DNA from: an uncultured Clostridia bacterium
GTDB lineage: Bacteria; Bacillota; Clostridia; Oscillospirales; Ruminococcaceae
Length of the DNA stretch: 5,452 nt
Assembly: GCA_947584825.1 (NCBI GenBank)
Contig: CANPWR010000084.1
Coordinates: 1 to 5,452 of the forward strand
Direction of reading: 5' to 3'
Shown here: piece by piece, positions 1 to 5,238 of the stretch
Layout of the letters: the number at the start of each line of letters is the position of its first letter
How positions within the stretch are numbered: position 1 is the first letter of the stretch
Program-made: the position numbers and the translations under genes
The notes under the pieces: model-generated
The model's input: the letters and a program-made list of their open reading frames with translations, nothing else
Told to the model about the DNA's origin: nothing
The model's database searches: none

Positions 1-71
1 TGACTTGAACACTCACGAGTTACCCCACTAGATCCTAAGTCTAGCGCGTCTGCCAATTCCGCCACATCCGC
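1..71 (-). tRNA. tRNA-Leu(UAG), 3' end cut by window edge
   Basis: Read on the minus strand from 71, the sequence begins with the acceptor half GCGGATG, then a D-arm with the conserved AATTGGCAGA loop. The anticodon stem CTAGA/TCTAG encloses loop CTTAGGA, which gives anticodon UAG at 37-35 and reads CUN leucine codons. A long variable arm follows, typical of class II tRNAs such as Leu, and then GAGTG plus the T-loop TTCAAGT. The window stops inside the 3' half of the T-stem, so roughly the last 11 bases (plus CCA if encoded) are missing. It has its own promoter just upstream. Identity is firm from the anticodon and the long variable arm. Confidence 0.96.
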
Positions 72-75
72 ATAT

Positions 76-99
76 TAAGCCGTTTTCTCAAACGACTTA
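76..99 (-). repeat. Inverted repeat in the tRNA-Leu leader
   Basis: TAAGCCGTTT (76-85) and AAACGACTTA (90-99) pair over 10 positions with one G-U pair and a four-base loop. In the minus-strand transcript it lies between the promoter and the tRNA 5' end. If transcription starts near 96, about seven pairs would be present in the RNA leader. There is no T-run after it on either strand, so it is not a standard terminator. It may aid 5' processing, or be chance; the role is unknown. Confidence 0.5.
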
Positions 100-102
100 G
101 AC

Positions 103-131
103 ATTTTATCACAAACATAAATATTTGTCAA
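103..131 (-). promoter_or_regulatory. Sigma-70/A promoter of the tRNA-Leu gene
   Basis: On the minus strand TTGACA (131-126) is followed by a 17-base spacer and TAAAAT (108-103). Transcription would start near 96, about 25 bases before the mature tRNA 5' end. The perfect -35, optimal spacing and near-consensus -10 fit a strong stable-RNA promoter. Its -35 overlaps the distal arm of the inverted repeat that follows the ATPase gene. Confidence 0.85.
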
Positions 132-178
132 TAGTTTTTCTGATTTAATTCTTAAAGATTTTGAAGACTCAAACTATT
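130..178 (-). repeat. Nested inverted repeat downstream of the efflux ATPase gene
   Basis: AATAGTTT (178-171 on the minus strand) pairs perfectly with AAACTATT (137-130). Inside it, TCTT-C-AAA pairs with TTTAAGA around loop ATC, with one bulged base. It begins four bases after the ATPase stop codon, so it would form in the 3' end of the metal-operon mRNA. No uridine tract follows, so it is not a canonical intrinsic terminator. It could stabilise the mRNA 3' end or act with Rho. I see no better terminator between the ATPase gene and the tRNA. Confidence 0.4.
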
Positions 179-182
179 TACT

Positions 183-2261
183 TTACCTTTTAATAATCAT
201 TGCCCTCAAGGAGTTCAAAACAGCAATTATCGATACACCAACATCGGCAAAAACAGCTACCCACATATTAGCCAAACCGATAGCTCCTAAAATCATAACC
301 AGTAATTTAACGCCTATTGCAAAAACTATGTTCTCTCTTACTATCCTCATAGTCTTTTTGGATATCGATACACTAGTAGGAATGCTTATTGGATCATCGT
401 TCATTAAAACTACATCTGCTGCTTCTATTGCTATATCCGAGCCTAAGCCTCCCATAGCAAAGCCTACATCTGCTCTGGCTATTACAGGGGCATCGTTGAT
501 CCCATCGCCGACAAAGCCTACGCAGCCATTGTCATAACCGCTTATAAGCTCCTCAATCTTTGAAACCTTGTCAGCAGGAAGTAACTCACTGCATACATTG
601 TCAATCCCCAGTTCCTTTGCTGTTTTAATTGCAGTCTGATTTTTATCTCCTGTTAATAGCGTTGTTGAAATGCCTTTTGATTGAAGCGTTTTAACCGCTT
701 TCTCAGAACCACTCTTTACAGAATCTCCCAACAATATCGCTCCTGAATAACGTCTGTCAATAGCAATATATACACAGGTGCTGTCATCATACTTAAACTC
801 TGCTTTGACCGAATTTTGCTCAAGAAGCTTTCTCGTTCCACACAATACCTCATGTCCGTTGATCTTTGCTTTAACTCCCCTGCCAGCAACTTCTGCTATC
901 TCTGACAGAACTTCAGAATCAACAGGTTTTCCGTATCTCTCAACTATAGAACGCGCAATTGGATGTGTAGACATAGATTCTGCATATGCACAAATTTTCA
1001 ATATATAATCTTTGTCTATGTCATCTGCAGGAATAATATCTGTGACCTTGAACTTTCCCTCTGTGAGAGTTCCGGTTTTATCGAAAGCAACTGCTTTCAG
1101 CTTGCTTAAGCTTTCAATATTCTTTGCTCCCTTGATAAGTATTCCTTTCCTTGAAGCAGCACCTATTCCTGCAAAAAAGCCTAACGGAACAGAAATAACC
1201 AGTGCGCATGGACACGAAATAACTAGAAACAAAAGTCCTCTGTAGAGCCATGTACTGAATTGCGAAAAACCAGTTATTATTGAAGGAATTAAAACAACCA
1301 ATATAGCCGCCGCTACAACCAAAGGAGTGTAAACCCTTGCAAATTTTGTGATAAACTTCTCTGCTTTAGCCTTCTTTTCAGAGGCATTCTCCACCATCTC
1401 CAGAATTTTTGCAATGGTAGAATCGCTGTACTTCTTCGTTGCCCTTATCTCAACAACTGAAGTAAGGTTCACACTTCCGCTTAATATCTCTGAGCCTTCT
1501 TGCGCTTCAACAGGTATAGCCTCTCCTGTTAGAGCTGATGAATCAAACGAAGTACAACCACTGACAATTATGCCGTCGACAGCTACTCTCTCACCAACTC
1601 TTACAACCATTATATCGCCTATTTTAACCTGTTCTGTTTCAATCTCTTTTATTTCATTACCTACCCTTATATTTACTGTTTCACTCTTAAGACTTAGTAA
1701 ACTTGTAATAGACTTCCTCGACCGCTCAACCGCAATATCCTGAAAGAGTTCTCCCACACGGAAAAATATCATTACAGCCGCTCCCTCTTTGACGTCGCCT
1801 ATACAGAGCGCACCTATAGACGCTATCGTCATAAGCAGTGTTTCATCAAACGCCTCACCCTTTATAAGATTTCTGACAGCGGAAATTATAACGCCGTATC
1901 CTGAAACCAAAAATGCCAGAAGCGAAAAAACAATGTTAAAAACACCAGTATTAAATATAAACGCAAGTACAAACAAAACAAGAGAAACTGCAATTTCTAA
2001 TATTTCTTTTGTTCTGCTTTTATGTACCTGAGGATTGCTGTTTCTTACAAATGGTTTTACCTCTACCGCAGGCTCTATCTCTCCTACTATTCTCTTTACA
2101 TCGTCTAATACCGTGCTGCTGTCAGCAAGGATAGTAAGTCTTTTGCTTATAAAATCCAGATTAGACTCGCTTACCTCAACAAGCTTTGATACTCTTTGAT
2201 TTATCTTCTCCGCACAATTTGGGCAGTCAAGTCCTTCCAATTCAAGCACTAGCTTTTCCAC
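183..2261 (-). CDS. cadA: Zn/Cd/Pb-translocating P1B-type ATPase (CadA/ZntA type)
   Basis: ATP-driven export of Zn(II), Cd(II) or Pb(II) across the cytoplasmic membrane. The 692-residue length is normal for the family. In order: one N-terminal heavy-metal-associated domain (about 1-70) with LDCPNCA at 12-17 (Cys13, Cys16); two membrane helices (about 88-128) and a further pair (about 137-172); actuator domain with TGEA at 245-248; membrane motif CPC at 350-352; phosphorylation motif DKTGTLT with Asp394; HP at 433-434 in the nucleotide domain; TGD at 537-539; GDGIND at 585-590; and Lys652 and Asp673 in the last two helices. CPC with this Lys/Asp pair is the Zn/Cd/Pb pattern, unlike copper ATPases. 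The start is GTG at 2261-2259, eight bases after GGAG (2273-2270). The gene lies 24 bases after the repressor gene and is presumably co-transcribed with it. All catalytic motifs are intact. Which metal is the natural substrate cannot be read from sequence. Confidence 0.96.
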   Translation of the reverse strand: MEKLVLELEGLDCPNCAEKINQRVSKLVEVSESNLDFISKRLTILADSSTVLDDVKRIVGEIEPAVEVKPFVRNSNPQVHKSRTKEILEIAVSLVLFVLAFIFNTGVFNIVFSLLAFLVSGYGVIISAVRNLIKGEAFDETLLMTIASIGALCIGDVKEGAAVMIFFRVGELFQDIAVERSRKSITSLLSLKSETVNIRVGNEIKEIETEQVKIGDIMVVRVGERVAVDGIIVSGCTSFDSSALTGEAIPVEAQEGSEILSGSVNLTSVVEIRATKKYSDSTIAKILEMVENASEKKAKAEKFITKFARVYTPLVVAAAILVVLIPSIITGFSQFSTWLYRGLLFLVISCPCALVISVPLGFFAGIGAASRKGILIKGAKNIESLSKLKAVAFDKTGTLTEGKFKVTDIIPADDIDKDYILKICAYAESMSTHPIARSIVERYGKPVDSEVLSEIAEVAGRGVKAKINGHEVLCGTRKLLEQNSVKAEFKYDDSTCVYIAIDRRYSGAILLGDSVKSGSEKAVKTLQSKGISTTLLTGDKNQTAIKTAKELGIDNVCSELLPADKVSKIEELISGYDNGCVGFVGDGINDAPVIARADVGFAMGGLGSDIAIEAADVVLMNDDPISIPTSVSISKKTMRIVRENIVFAIGVKLLVMILGAIGLANMWVAVFADVGVSIIAVLNSLRAMIIKR

Positions 2262-2285
2262 ATAATCAACTCCATTACAAATAGT

Positions 2286-2666
2286 TTACTCGGATATGTG
2301 TTCCATACCCATACTTAATATAGTATACACATGATCGTCAGAAATTGAATATATAGCGGATTTACCGCTTCGTCTGTATTTTACAAGCCTTGCTTGCTTC
2401 AAGAGTCTTAGCTGATGTGAAACCGCTGACTGTGTAACGTCCAGCAACTCTACAATATCACATACACACATCTCTCCTTGAGAAAGCGCATACAATATCT
2501 TTACCCTTGTCGAGTCACCCAGCATTTTAAAAAGCTCGGACAAATCGTAAAATTCCTCCTCACAAGGCATATTATCATTAATTTTCTTAATCATCTCTAT
2601 ATATTTTCCTCCGCATTCGGAGTGCTCTGTTTTTTGTTCTTGCTGTTTTACTTTCCTTTCTGACAT
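2286..2666 (-). CDS. cadC: ArsR/SmtB-family metal-sensing repressor (CadC-like)
   Basis: A winged-helix repressor that releases its operator on binding metal. With the chosen start it has 126 residues, close to CadC. The helix-turn-helix spans about 77-95 (VTQSAVSHQLRLLKQARLV). Two metal sites are visible: Cys67-Val-Cys69 in the MCVCD motif of alpha-3, and Asp110-x-His112 with His123-x-x-Glu126 in the C-terminal helix, the exact spacing of the SmtB/CzrA alpha-5 zinc site. N-terminal His15, Cys18 and Cys35 could complete the alpha-3N site that in CadC binds Cd/Pb. ATG at 2666-2664 is preceded by AAAGGAG (2680-2674) with a seven-base gap. An upstream in-frame ATG at 2699 would add 11 residues, but it sits at the predicted transcription start and inside the operator, so it is rejected. 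The gene is first in the operon with the efflux ATPase. Confidence 0.93.
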   Translation of the reverse strand: MSERKVKQQEQKTEHSECGGKYIEMIKKINDNMPCEEEFYDLSELFKMLGDSTRVKILYALSQGEMCVCDIVELLDVTQSAVSHQLRLLKQARLVKYRRSGKSAIYSISDDHVYTILSMGMEHISE

Positions 2667-2673
2667 TCTCTTT

Positions 2674-2680
2674 CTCCTTT
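2674..2680 (-). promoter_or_regulatory. Ribosome binding site deciding the repressor start
   Basis: AAAGGAG on the minus strand lies seven bases before ATG 2666-2664. No comparable site precedes the in-frame ATG at 2699, which would leave the mRNA essentially leaderless. This favours the 126-residue product. Confidence 0.8.
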
Positions 2681-2702
2681 CATATGAATAAATGTTCATA
2701 TG
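2681..2702 (-). promoter_or_regulatory. ArsR/SmtB-type operator
   Basis: CATATGAA (2681-2688) and TTCATATG (2695-2702) form a perfect 8-bp inverted repeat around six bases. The half-site ATATGAA/TTCATAT resembles known operators of ArsR/SmtB zinc and cadmium sensors. It covers the predicted transcription start just after the -10 box, so a bound repressor would block initiation. Two further CATATG copies are in register: they start at 2681, 2697 and 2713, 16 bases apart, the third lying between -35 and -10. The repressor encoded downstream is the obvious ligand (inferred). Confidence 0.8.
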
Positions 2703-2705
2703 TTT

Positions 2706-2733
2706 ATTATATCATATGTATTGATTTTGTCAA
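2706..2733 (-). promoter_or_regulatory. Promoter of the repressor-ATPase operon
   Basis: TTGACA (2733-2728), a 16-base spacer and TATAAT (2711-2706) on the minus strand: both hexamers match consensus exactly. Transcription should start near 2699, at the edge of the operator. A CATATG sequence lies in the spacer. Confidence 0.88.
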
Positions 2734-2742
2734 GGGTTACTG

Positions 2743-2771
2743 ATGAAAAAAATTAACCTTTAAAATATAAT
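2743..2771 (+). promoter_or_regulatory. Possible promoter of the plus-strand helical-bundle gene
   Basis: TATAAT (2766-2771) is preceded at 17 bases by ATGAAA (2743-2748), a partial -35 match. A start near 2778 would put the 2776-2807 hairpin at the 5' end of the mRNA. Other TATAAT-like boxes (2807-2812, 2842-2847) have poorer -35 partners. Support is modest. Confidence 0.35.
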
Positions 2772-2807
2772 AAAAAACGGCTTTACCTGATAACCAGATA
2801 AGCCGTT
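2771..2807 (-). terminator. Intrinsic-terminator-shaped hairpin (minus orientation) in the divergent intergenic region
   Basis: AACGGCTT (2776-2783) and AAGCCGTT (2800-2807) form an 8-bp stem, continued by CTG/CAG around loop ATAAC. On the minus strand the stem runs into TTTTTT (2777-2772), the arrangement of an intrinsic terminator. No minus-strand gene lies immediately upstream. It could therefore stop antisense transcription before the metal-operon promoter, or act in plus orientation as a 5'-leader hairpin of the 2879 gene. Confidence 0.6.
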
Positions 2808-2878
2808 ATAATTAATTACAAATATTATTTTTAAAATTGGATATACTAAATATAAAACCTAAAAGGAGATAAATTATT

Positions 2879-3313
2879 ATGATAGAACAAGATACCATAA
2901 AACTGCTCAGAGAATGTGACGCAGGCATCAAGATGGGGGTTGCGTCGATAGACGAGGTTATGGATCACGTAAAAAGCGATTATTTTAGAACCTGCCTGTC
3001 CGAATGTAAATCAGAACATGAGATTTTAAAAGACGAAATCCAAACCAGTCTTGACAGATTCCACGACGAGGGAAAAAATCCTAATCCTATGGCTAAAAGT
3101 ATGTCGTGGATAAAGACCAATGTTAAGCTTGCCGCTGAAGAATCAGACTCGACTATTGCAGACCTTATTACAGATGGTTGCAATATGGGAGTGAAAACGC
3201 TCAACAGGTATCTGAATCAGTACGAAGCCGCTGATGAAAATTCCAAAGACATCACAAAGCGTTTAATACATCTTGAAGAAAAGCTGACCTCAGATATTCG
3301 TGAGTTTTTATAA
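2879..3313 (+). CDS. DUF2383/ferritin-like four-helix protein of unknown function
   Basis: A 144-residue soluble, acidic, mostly helical protein with no signal peptide or membrane segment. Four helices are apparent: about 4-32, 36-62, 77-117 and 120-143. A loop (GKNPNPMAKSMSWIKTN, about 65-81) precedes the third helix, and the segment DLITDGCNMGVKTLNRYLNQY (95-115) is strongly patterned. I associate this sequence style with a small Clostridia family placed with DUF2383, a ferritin-like fold. Acidic and His residues on the helices (Glu12, Glu26, Glu46, His47, Glu87, Glu88, Asp99, His131) could bind metal, but no complete ferritin diiron motif is visible. ATG at 2879 follows AAAAGGAGA (2861-2869) at good spacing. 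It stands alone, divergent from the metal-efflux operon. A link to metal handling is only suggested by position. Confidence 0.75.
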   Translation: MIEQDTIKLLRECDAGIKMGVASIDEVMDHVKSDYFRTCLSECKSEHEILKDEIQTSLDRFHDEGKNPNPMAKSMSWIKTNVKLAAEESDSTIADLITDGCNMGVKTLNRYLNQYEAADENSKDITKRLIHLEEKLTSDIREFL

Positions 3314-3354
3314 ATAATACAAGTCACTGTGAGCACCTGTATGTTATAAAATAT

Positions 3355-3422
3355 AAAAAAATCGCTGTCGTTAATTTCACAAGCTAACAGCCAATATGGC
3401 ATTATGTGATATTCTCGACAGC
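3355..3422 (-). terminator. Long interrupted hairpin with U-run, terminator on the minus strand
   Basis: Three nested stems share one axis: GCTGTCG (3364-3370) with CGACAGC (3416-3422), TCACA (3377-3381) with TGTGA (3405-3409), and GCCA (3390-3393) with TGGC (3397-3400) around loop ATA. On the minus strand the outer stem is followed two bases later by seven Ts (3361-3355). It lies between convergent genes, 163 bases beyond the DUF624 stop, and can end minus-strand transcripts. On the plus strand only CTTTATATTT follows, so it is a weaker terminator for the 2879-3313 gene. The interrupted 59-base stem is unusually long for a plain terminator. Confidence 0.65.
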
Positions 3423-3488
3423 CTTTATATTTAACCAATTAGAGCGTGGTATTTGTTTTACACTTGAAGCTCTCTCATTTACAAGTAT

Positions 3489-3512
3489 GCTAATTACATC
3501 TATTAGCTTTTT
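3489..3512 (+). terminator. Weak plus-strand terminator after the helical-bundle gene
   Basis: GCTAAT (3489-3494) and ATTAGC (3502-3507) pair over 6 bp with a seven-base loop, followed by TTTTT (3508-3512). It is AT-rich and lies 176 bases after the plus-strand stop codon, so it may be a backup terminator. The rest of the gap at 3424-3585 holds no gene that I can support. Confidence 0.35.
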
Positions 3513-3585
3513 ATGTCATTTTCTATAAAATGTCAATGAAGATTTACCTCTGTTATTCTTTATAAACACGGCGGTTTTAATATAA

Positions 3586-4476
3586 TTATTTTATACTGCG
3601 TCTTCTCTGTTTTTTTATTGGCGTTTCTGTACCGCCTTTGTCCTCAAAAACTGTTTCGCCATCCTCTTTGAGATAGTCAAACTCCGGACTTTCCTCTCCC
3701 CTTGCCTTATAATAAGGCTGAATTACATATTTTCTGATAAACGGATAACAGTTAAAACATATTAAAAAGCAACCAAAGCTAAAAGGTAAAAACGGAATTA
3801 CAAATACCGAATACGGATAGAAGAATAAAATTAGAAATACTATAATTGCAATTATCAATATATTAAATAAGCATCTCTTAACACTTATTCCGACAAGCAA
3901 AAACGAGTTCTTTATTATCTGTATCATAGACAAATTTGTTGAAACAATTAACTGATAGATATAAAAGTGCATCATTATAAACATAAGCATACAGCTGAGA
4001 CATATGATAAAAGGAAGATACATAATTGAATTCTGTTGCGCCCATGTGCTATAAGAAACAACTGAAACTACAAATCCTACTGCAAAAATGACGTCTATAA
4101 TCCCCATTATAAATGACTGTTTGTAGCACTTTCTAAATGTATCAAAGAAATAAGTAAATATAAATGCATTCCTCTCCTGAGAGTAATTTCTTATAACCTT
4201 TGTAAATCCGGCGGTAGCAGGTCCGATAGTTGCAATAAAAATAATACCCAGTGCACCTATGCCAACCATCTTTATGTTTAAACTTATATTATTTTTAAAC
4301 AAAATAGTCATTCCCAAAAGCAGAGGAAGGTAGAATATAAAGTACAAAAGATTTATCTCCATCAGCTTCCAGAACCGCCGTCCGTAAATCTCAAAAAATT
4401 TAAAGAAATCAGTTTTCTCCTGCGGAGCCTTCGGAATACCCGGTCCTGCATTTTCATAATTACTGAAAAATCCCAT
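3586..4476 (-). CDS. DUF624 (YesL-family) membrane protein
   Basis: A 296-residue integral membrane protein, with about six hydrophobic segments (roughly 41-59, 70-88, 122-142, 153-173, 203-221, 222-245). The motif GPATAGFTKVIRNYSQ (85-100), followed by a Phe-rich stretch and FDTFRKCYKQSF (111-122), is the DUF624 signature seen in YesL. The N-terminal region is Gly/Pro-containing and soluble, and the tail (about 255-296) is charged and ends in KKQRRRSIK, probably cytoplasmic by the positive-inside rule. Molecular function is unknown for the family; members often sit by carbohydrate uptake genes, which are not seen here. ATG 4476-4474 is preceded by a modest GGTGAT site. The gene follows the SpoIIM-family gene by 33 bases on the same strand, so it is probably co-transcribed with it. 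Confidence 0.85.
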   Translation of the reverse strand: MGFFSNYENAGPGIPKAPQEKTDFFKFFEIYGRRFWKLMEINLLYFIFYLPLLLGMTILFKNNISLNIKMVGIGALGIIFIATIGPATAGFTKVIRNYSQERNAFIFTYFFDTFRKCYKQSFIMGIIDVIFAVGFVVSVVSYSTWAQQNSIMYLPFIICLSCMLMFIMMHFYIYQLIVSTNLSMIQIIKNSFLLVGISVKRCLFNILIIAIIVFLILFFYPYSVFVIPFLPFSFGCFLICFNCYPFIRKYVIQPYYKARGEESPEFDYLKEDGETVFEDKGGTETPIKKQRRRSIK

Positions 4477-4509
4477 TTAAAATCACCATGCCTTATACTT
4501 CCTAAACAG

Positions 4510-5103
4510 TTACTTTAACACATTATACACCAAAGAACTAAGACAGTCAACCGCAGCAGACACAGCAGTAACAGCCTCTAAAACCAAGAACTTTACCGCA
4601 TACAGCCTTACATACTCATTTATGCTGACACTATCAGAGCGTTTGTCCAAAAAAGCCTGTGAAAAAAAACGGTTTGACATTTTAATAGATTCCCTGACTG
4701 CTATAAACAGTGCATATGATGACACCAATGCACATGGCAAAATCAGAATAAGAGCTGTTAAAAATCCGTTTAAACCGTTTTTAGAATATATCTGTGCTAT
4801 AGTTACACCAAAACCCAACCCCTTATAAACAGGAACTAAAACTGCCACTGGCTGTGCAATAGCGCAAAATCCCAATAAAAACAAAACGATTATCAACAGC
4901 GACGAGTTTAAAAGCGAGCTGTATAGAATTTCAACATATCCGCCGTTTTCCCGCATTGACAGATAATCGTTGTTCACTAGATTTAAATCGCTTAGTGTGC
5001 TTGTCTTTAAAAAAGAAAAAGCCAATGTTCCTATCAATACTCCTACAATCATAAGAAGCATTATTCGGAATATAACATTTGACTTTGAAGGTCTTTCTGT
5101 CAT
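4510..5103 (-). CDS. spoIIM: SpoIIM-family (DUF95) membrane protein
   Basis: A 197-residue membrane protein close in length to SpoIIM, which in Bacillus works with SpoIID and SpoIIP in the mother cell during engulfment of the forespore. About five hydrophobic segments are visible: 11-32, 64-83, 85-105, 112-136 and 169-192. The central part, LGFCAIAQPVAVLVPVYKGLG (77-97), then NGLNGFLTALILILPCALV (109-127), matches the family pattern of a Gly-x-x-Gly helix, a Lys-Gly turn and a Pro-containing helix. ATG 5103-5101 follows GGGAG (5116-5112) by eight bases. The start codon lies inside one arm of a 13-bp inverted repeat. SpoIIM relatives also occur in non-sporulation roles, so a sporulation function is probable but not proven. 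Confidence 0.8.
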   Translation of the reverse strand: MTERPSKSNVIFRIMLLMIVGVLIGTLAFSFLKTSTLSDLNLVNNDYLSMRENGGYVEILYSSLLNSSLLIIVLFLLGFCAIAQPVAVLVPVYKGLGFGVTIAQIYSKNGLNGFLTALILILPCALVSSYALFIAVRESIKMSNRFFSQAFLDKRSDSVSINEYVRLYAVKFLVLEAVTAVSAAVDCLSSLVYNVLK

Positions 5104-5108
5104 ATAAT
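5079..5108 (+). promoter_or_regulatory. Promoter-like sequence facing right, antisense to spoIIM
   Basis: TTGACT (5079-5084), an 18-base spacer and TATAAT (5103-5108) on the plus strand. It would start a transcript near 5115 running toward the 3' end of proC. The -35 is inside spoIIM coding sequence and the -10 in one arm of the 13-bp inverted repeat, so it may be incidental. Confidence 0.35.
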
Positions 5109-5146
5109 CAACTCCCTGTTTTTTAACTTCGTTAGTTGATTATATG
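5101..5146. repeat. 13-bp perfect inverted repeat over the spoIIM start
   Basis: CATATAATCAACT (5101-5113) and AGTTGATTATATG (5134-5146) are exact reverse complements separated by 20 bases. One arm contains the spoIIM start codon and the end of its ribosome binding site. The other carries CATATAAT in the minus direction, a -10-like box. It could be an RNA hairpin masking the start codon or a binding site for a dimeric DNA-binding protein. Confidence 0.85.
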
Positions 5147-5168
5147 CTTTAGGACAAACATATATTAC
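5139..5168 (-). promoter_or_regulatory. Possible sigma-E-type sporulation promoter of spoIIM
   Basis: On the minus strand TAATATA (5167-5161), a 14-base gap and CATATAAT (5146-5139) match the Bacillus sigma-E pattern (KMATATT, about 14 bases, CATACAMT) at 6 of 7 and 7 of 8 positions. No good sigma-A -35 pairs with this -10. Known biology supports it: spoIIM of Bacillus subtilis is sigma-E-dependent. Both boxes are AT-rich, so chance matching is possible. Confidence 0.45.
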
Positions 5169-5186
5169 TCTACTAGACACTAGATT

Positions 5187-5237
5187 AAAAACGCAAATGC
5201 AGCGAACCGGCAGGGGTGACCCCTGCACTCAGTTCGC
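5187..5237 (-). terminator. GC-rich hairpin downstream of proC, probable terminator
   Basis: GCAGGGG (5210-5216) and CCCCTGC (5220-5226) form a strong 7-bp stem with loop TGA, enclosed by GCGAAC (5202-5207) and GTTCGC (5232-5237). On the minus strand a TTTTT run (5191-5187) follows after ten bases, a longer gap than usual for an intrinsic terminator. The position 47 bases after the proC stop fits transcription termination. The GC-rich core contrasts with its AT-rich surroundings and could also be a dispersed palindromic repeat. Confidence 0.5.
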
Positions 5238-5238
5238 A

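Larger units (their letters stand above)
3355..3536 (-). ncRNA. Candidate small RNA between convergent genes
   Basis: On the minus strand TTGACA (3536-3531), a 17-base spacer and TAAAAA (3513-3508) suggest transcription from about 3501, ending at the U-run near 3355, giving about 145 bases. Within it AGAGC/GCTCT (3441-3445, 3469-3473), with GTG/CAC inside, forms a first hairpin, and the long interrupted hairpin forms the 3' end. The only start-like frame inside encodes six residues without a ribosome binding site. The -10 is weak, and the elements could equally be the 3' untranslated end of the DUF624 transcript. Confidence 0.28.

Noticed and set aside
328..2031. Several open frames of 60-130 codons on the plus strand opposite the ATPase gene
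   Set aside because: They lie wholly antisense to a gene with every expected motif, have low-complexity Ser/Thr/Ile-rich translations, and lack recognisable domains.
76..2807. Shared TAAGCCGTT at 76-84 and 2799-2807, flanking the metal operon, as possible ends of a mobile element
   Set aside because: Both are parts of separate local hairpins, only nine bases match, there is no transposase or target duplication, and the AT-rich style is the same inside and outside.
2980..3204. Minus-strand frame of 74 codons inside the helical-bundle gene
   Set aside because: Fully antisense to the better-supported gene, which has a strong ribosome binding site and a patterned helical sequence.
3217..3438. 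Minus-strand frame of 73 codons across the end of the helical-bundle gene and the long hairpin
   Set aside because: It overlaps a well-supported plus-strand gene and consists partly of the inverted-repeat hairpin. No family resemblance or convincing ribosome binding site.
3514..3536. Repeated TGTCA around ATTTT/AAAAT as a possible operator
   Set aside because: The flanks are direct, not inverted, repeats and the inverted core is only five A/T pairs; too weak to call.
4622..4828. Plus-strand frame of 68 codons inside the SpoIIM-family gene
   Set aside because: Antisense to a gene with clear membrane helices and family pattern; no ribosome binding site seen.
2259..5115. Twelve-base match GGAGTTGATTAT before both the ATPase and spoIIM starts, as a shared regulatory site
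   Set aside because: It is a ribosome binding site plus an AT-rich spacer in each case; similarity is plausibly chance or general initiation preference.
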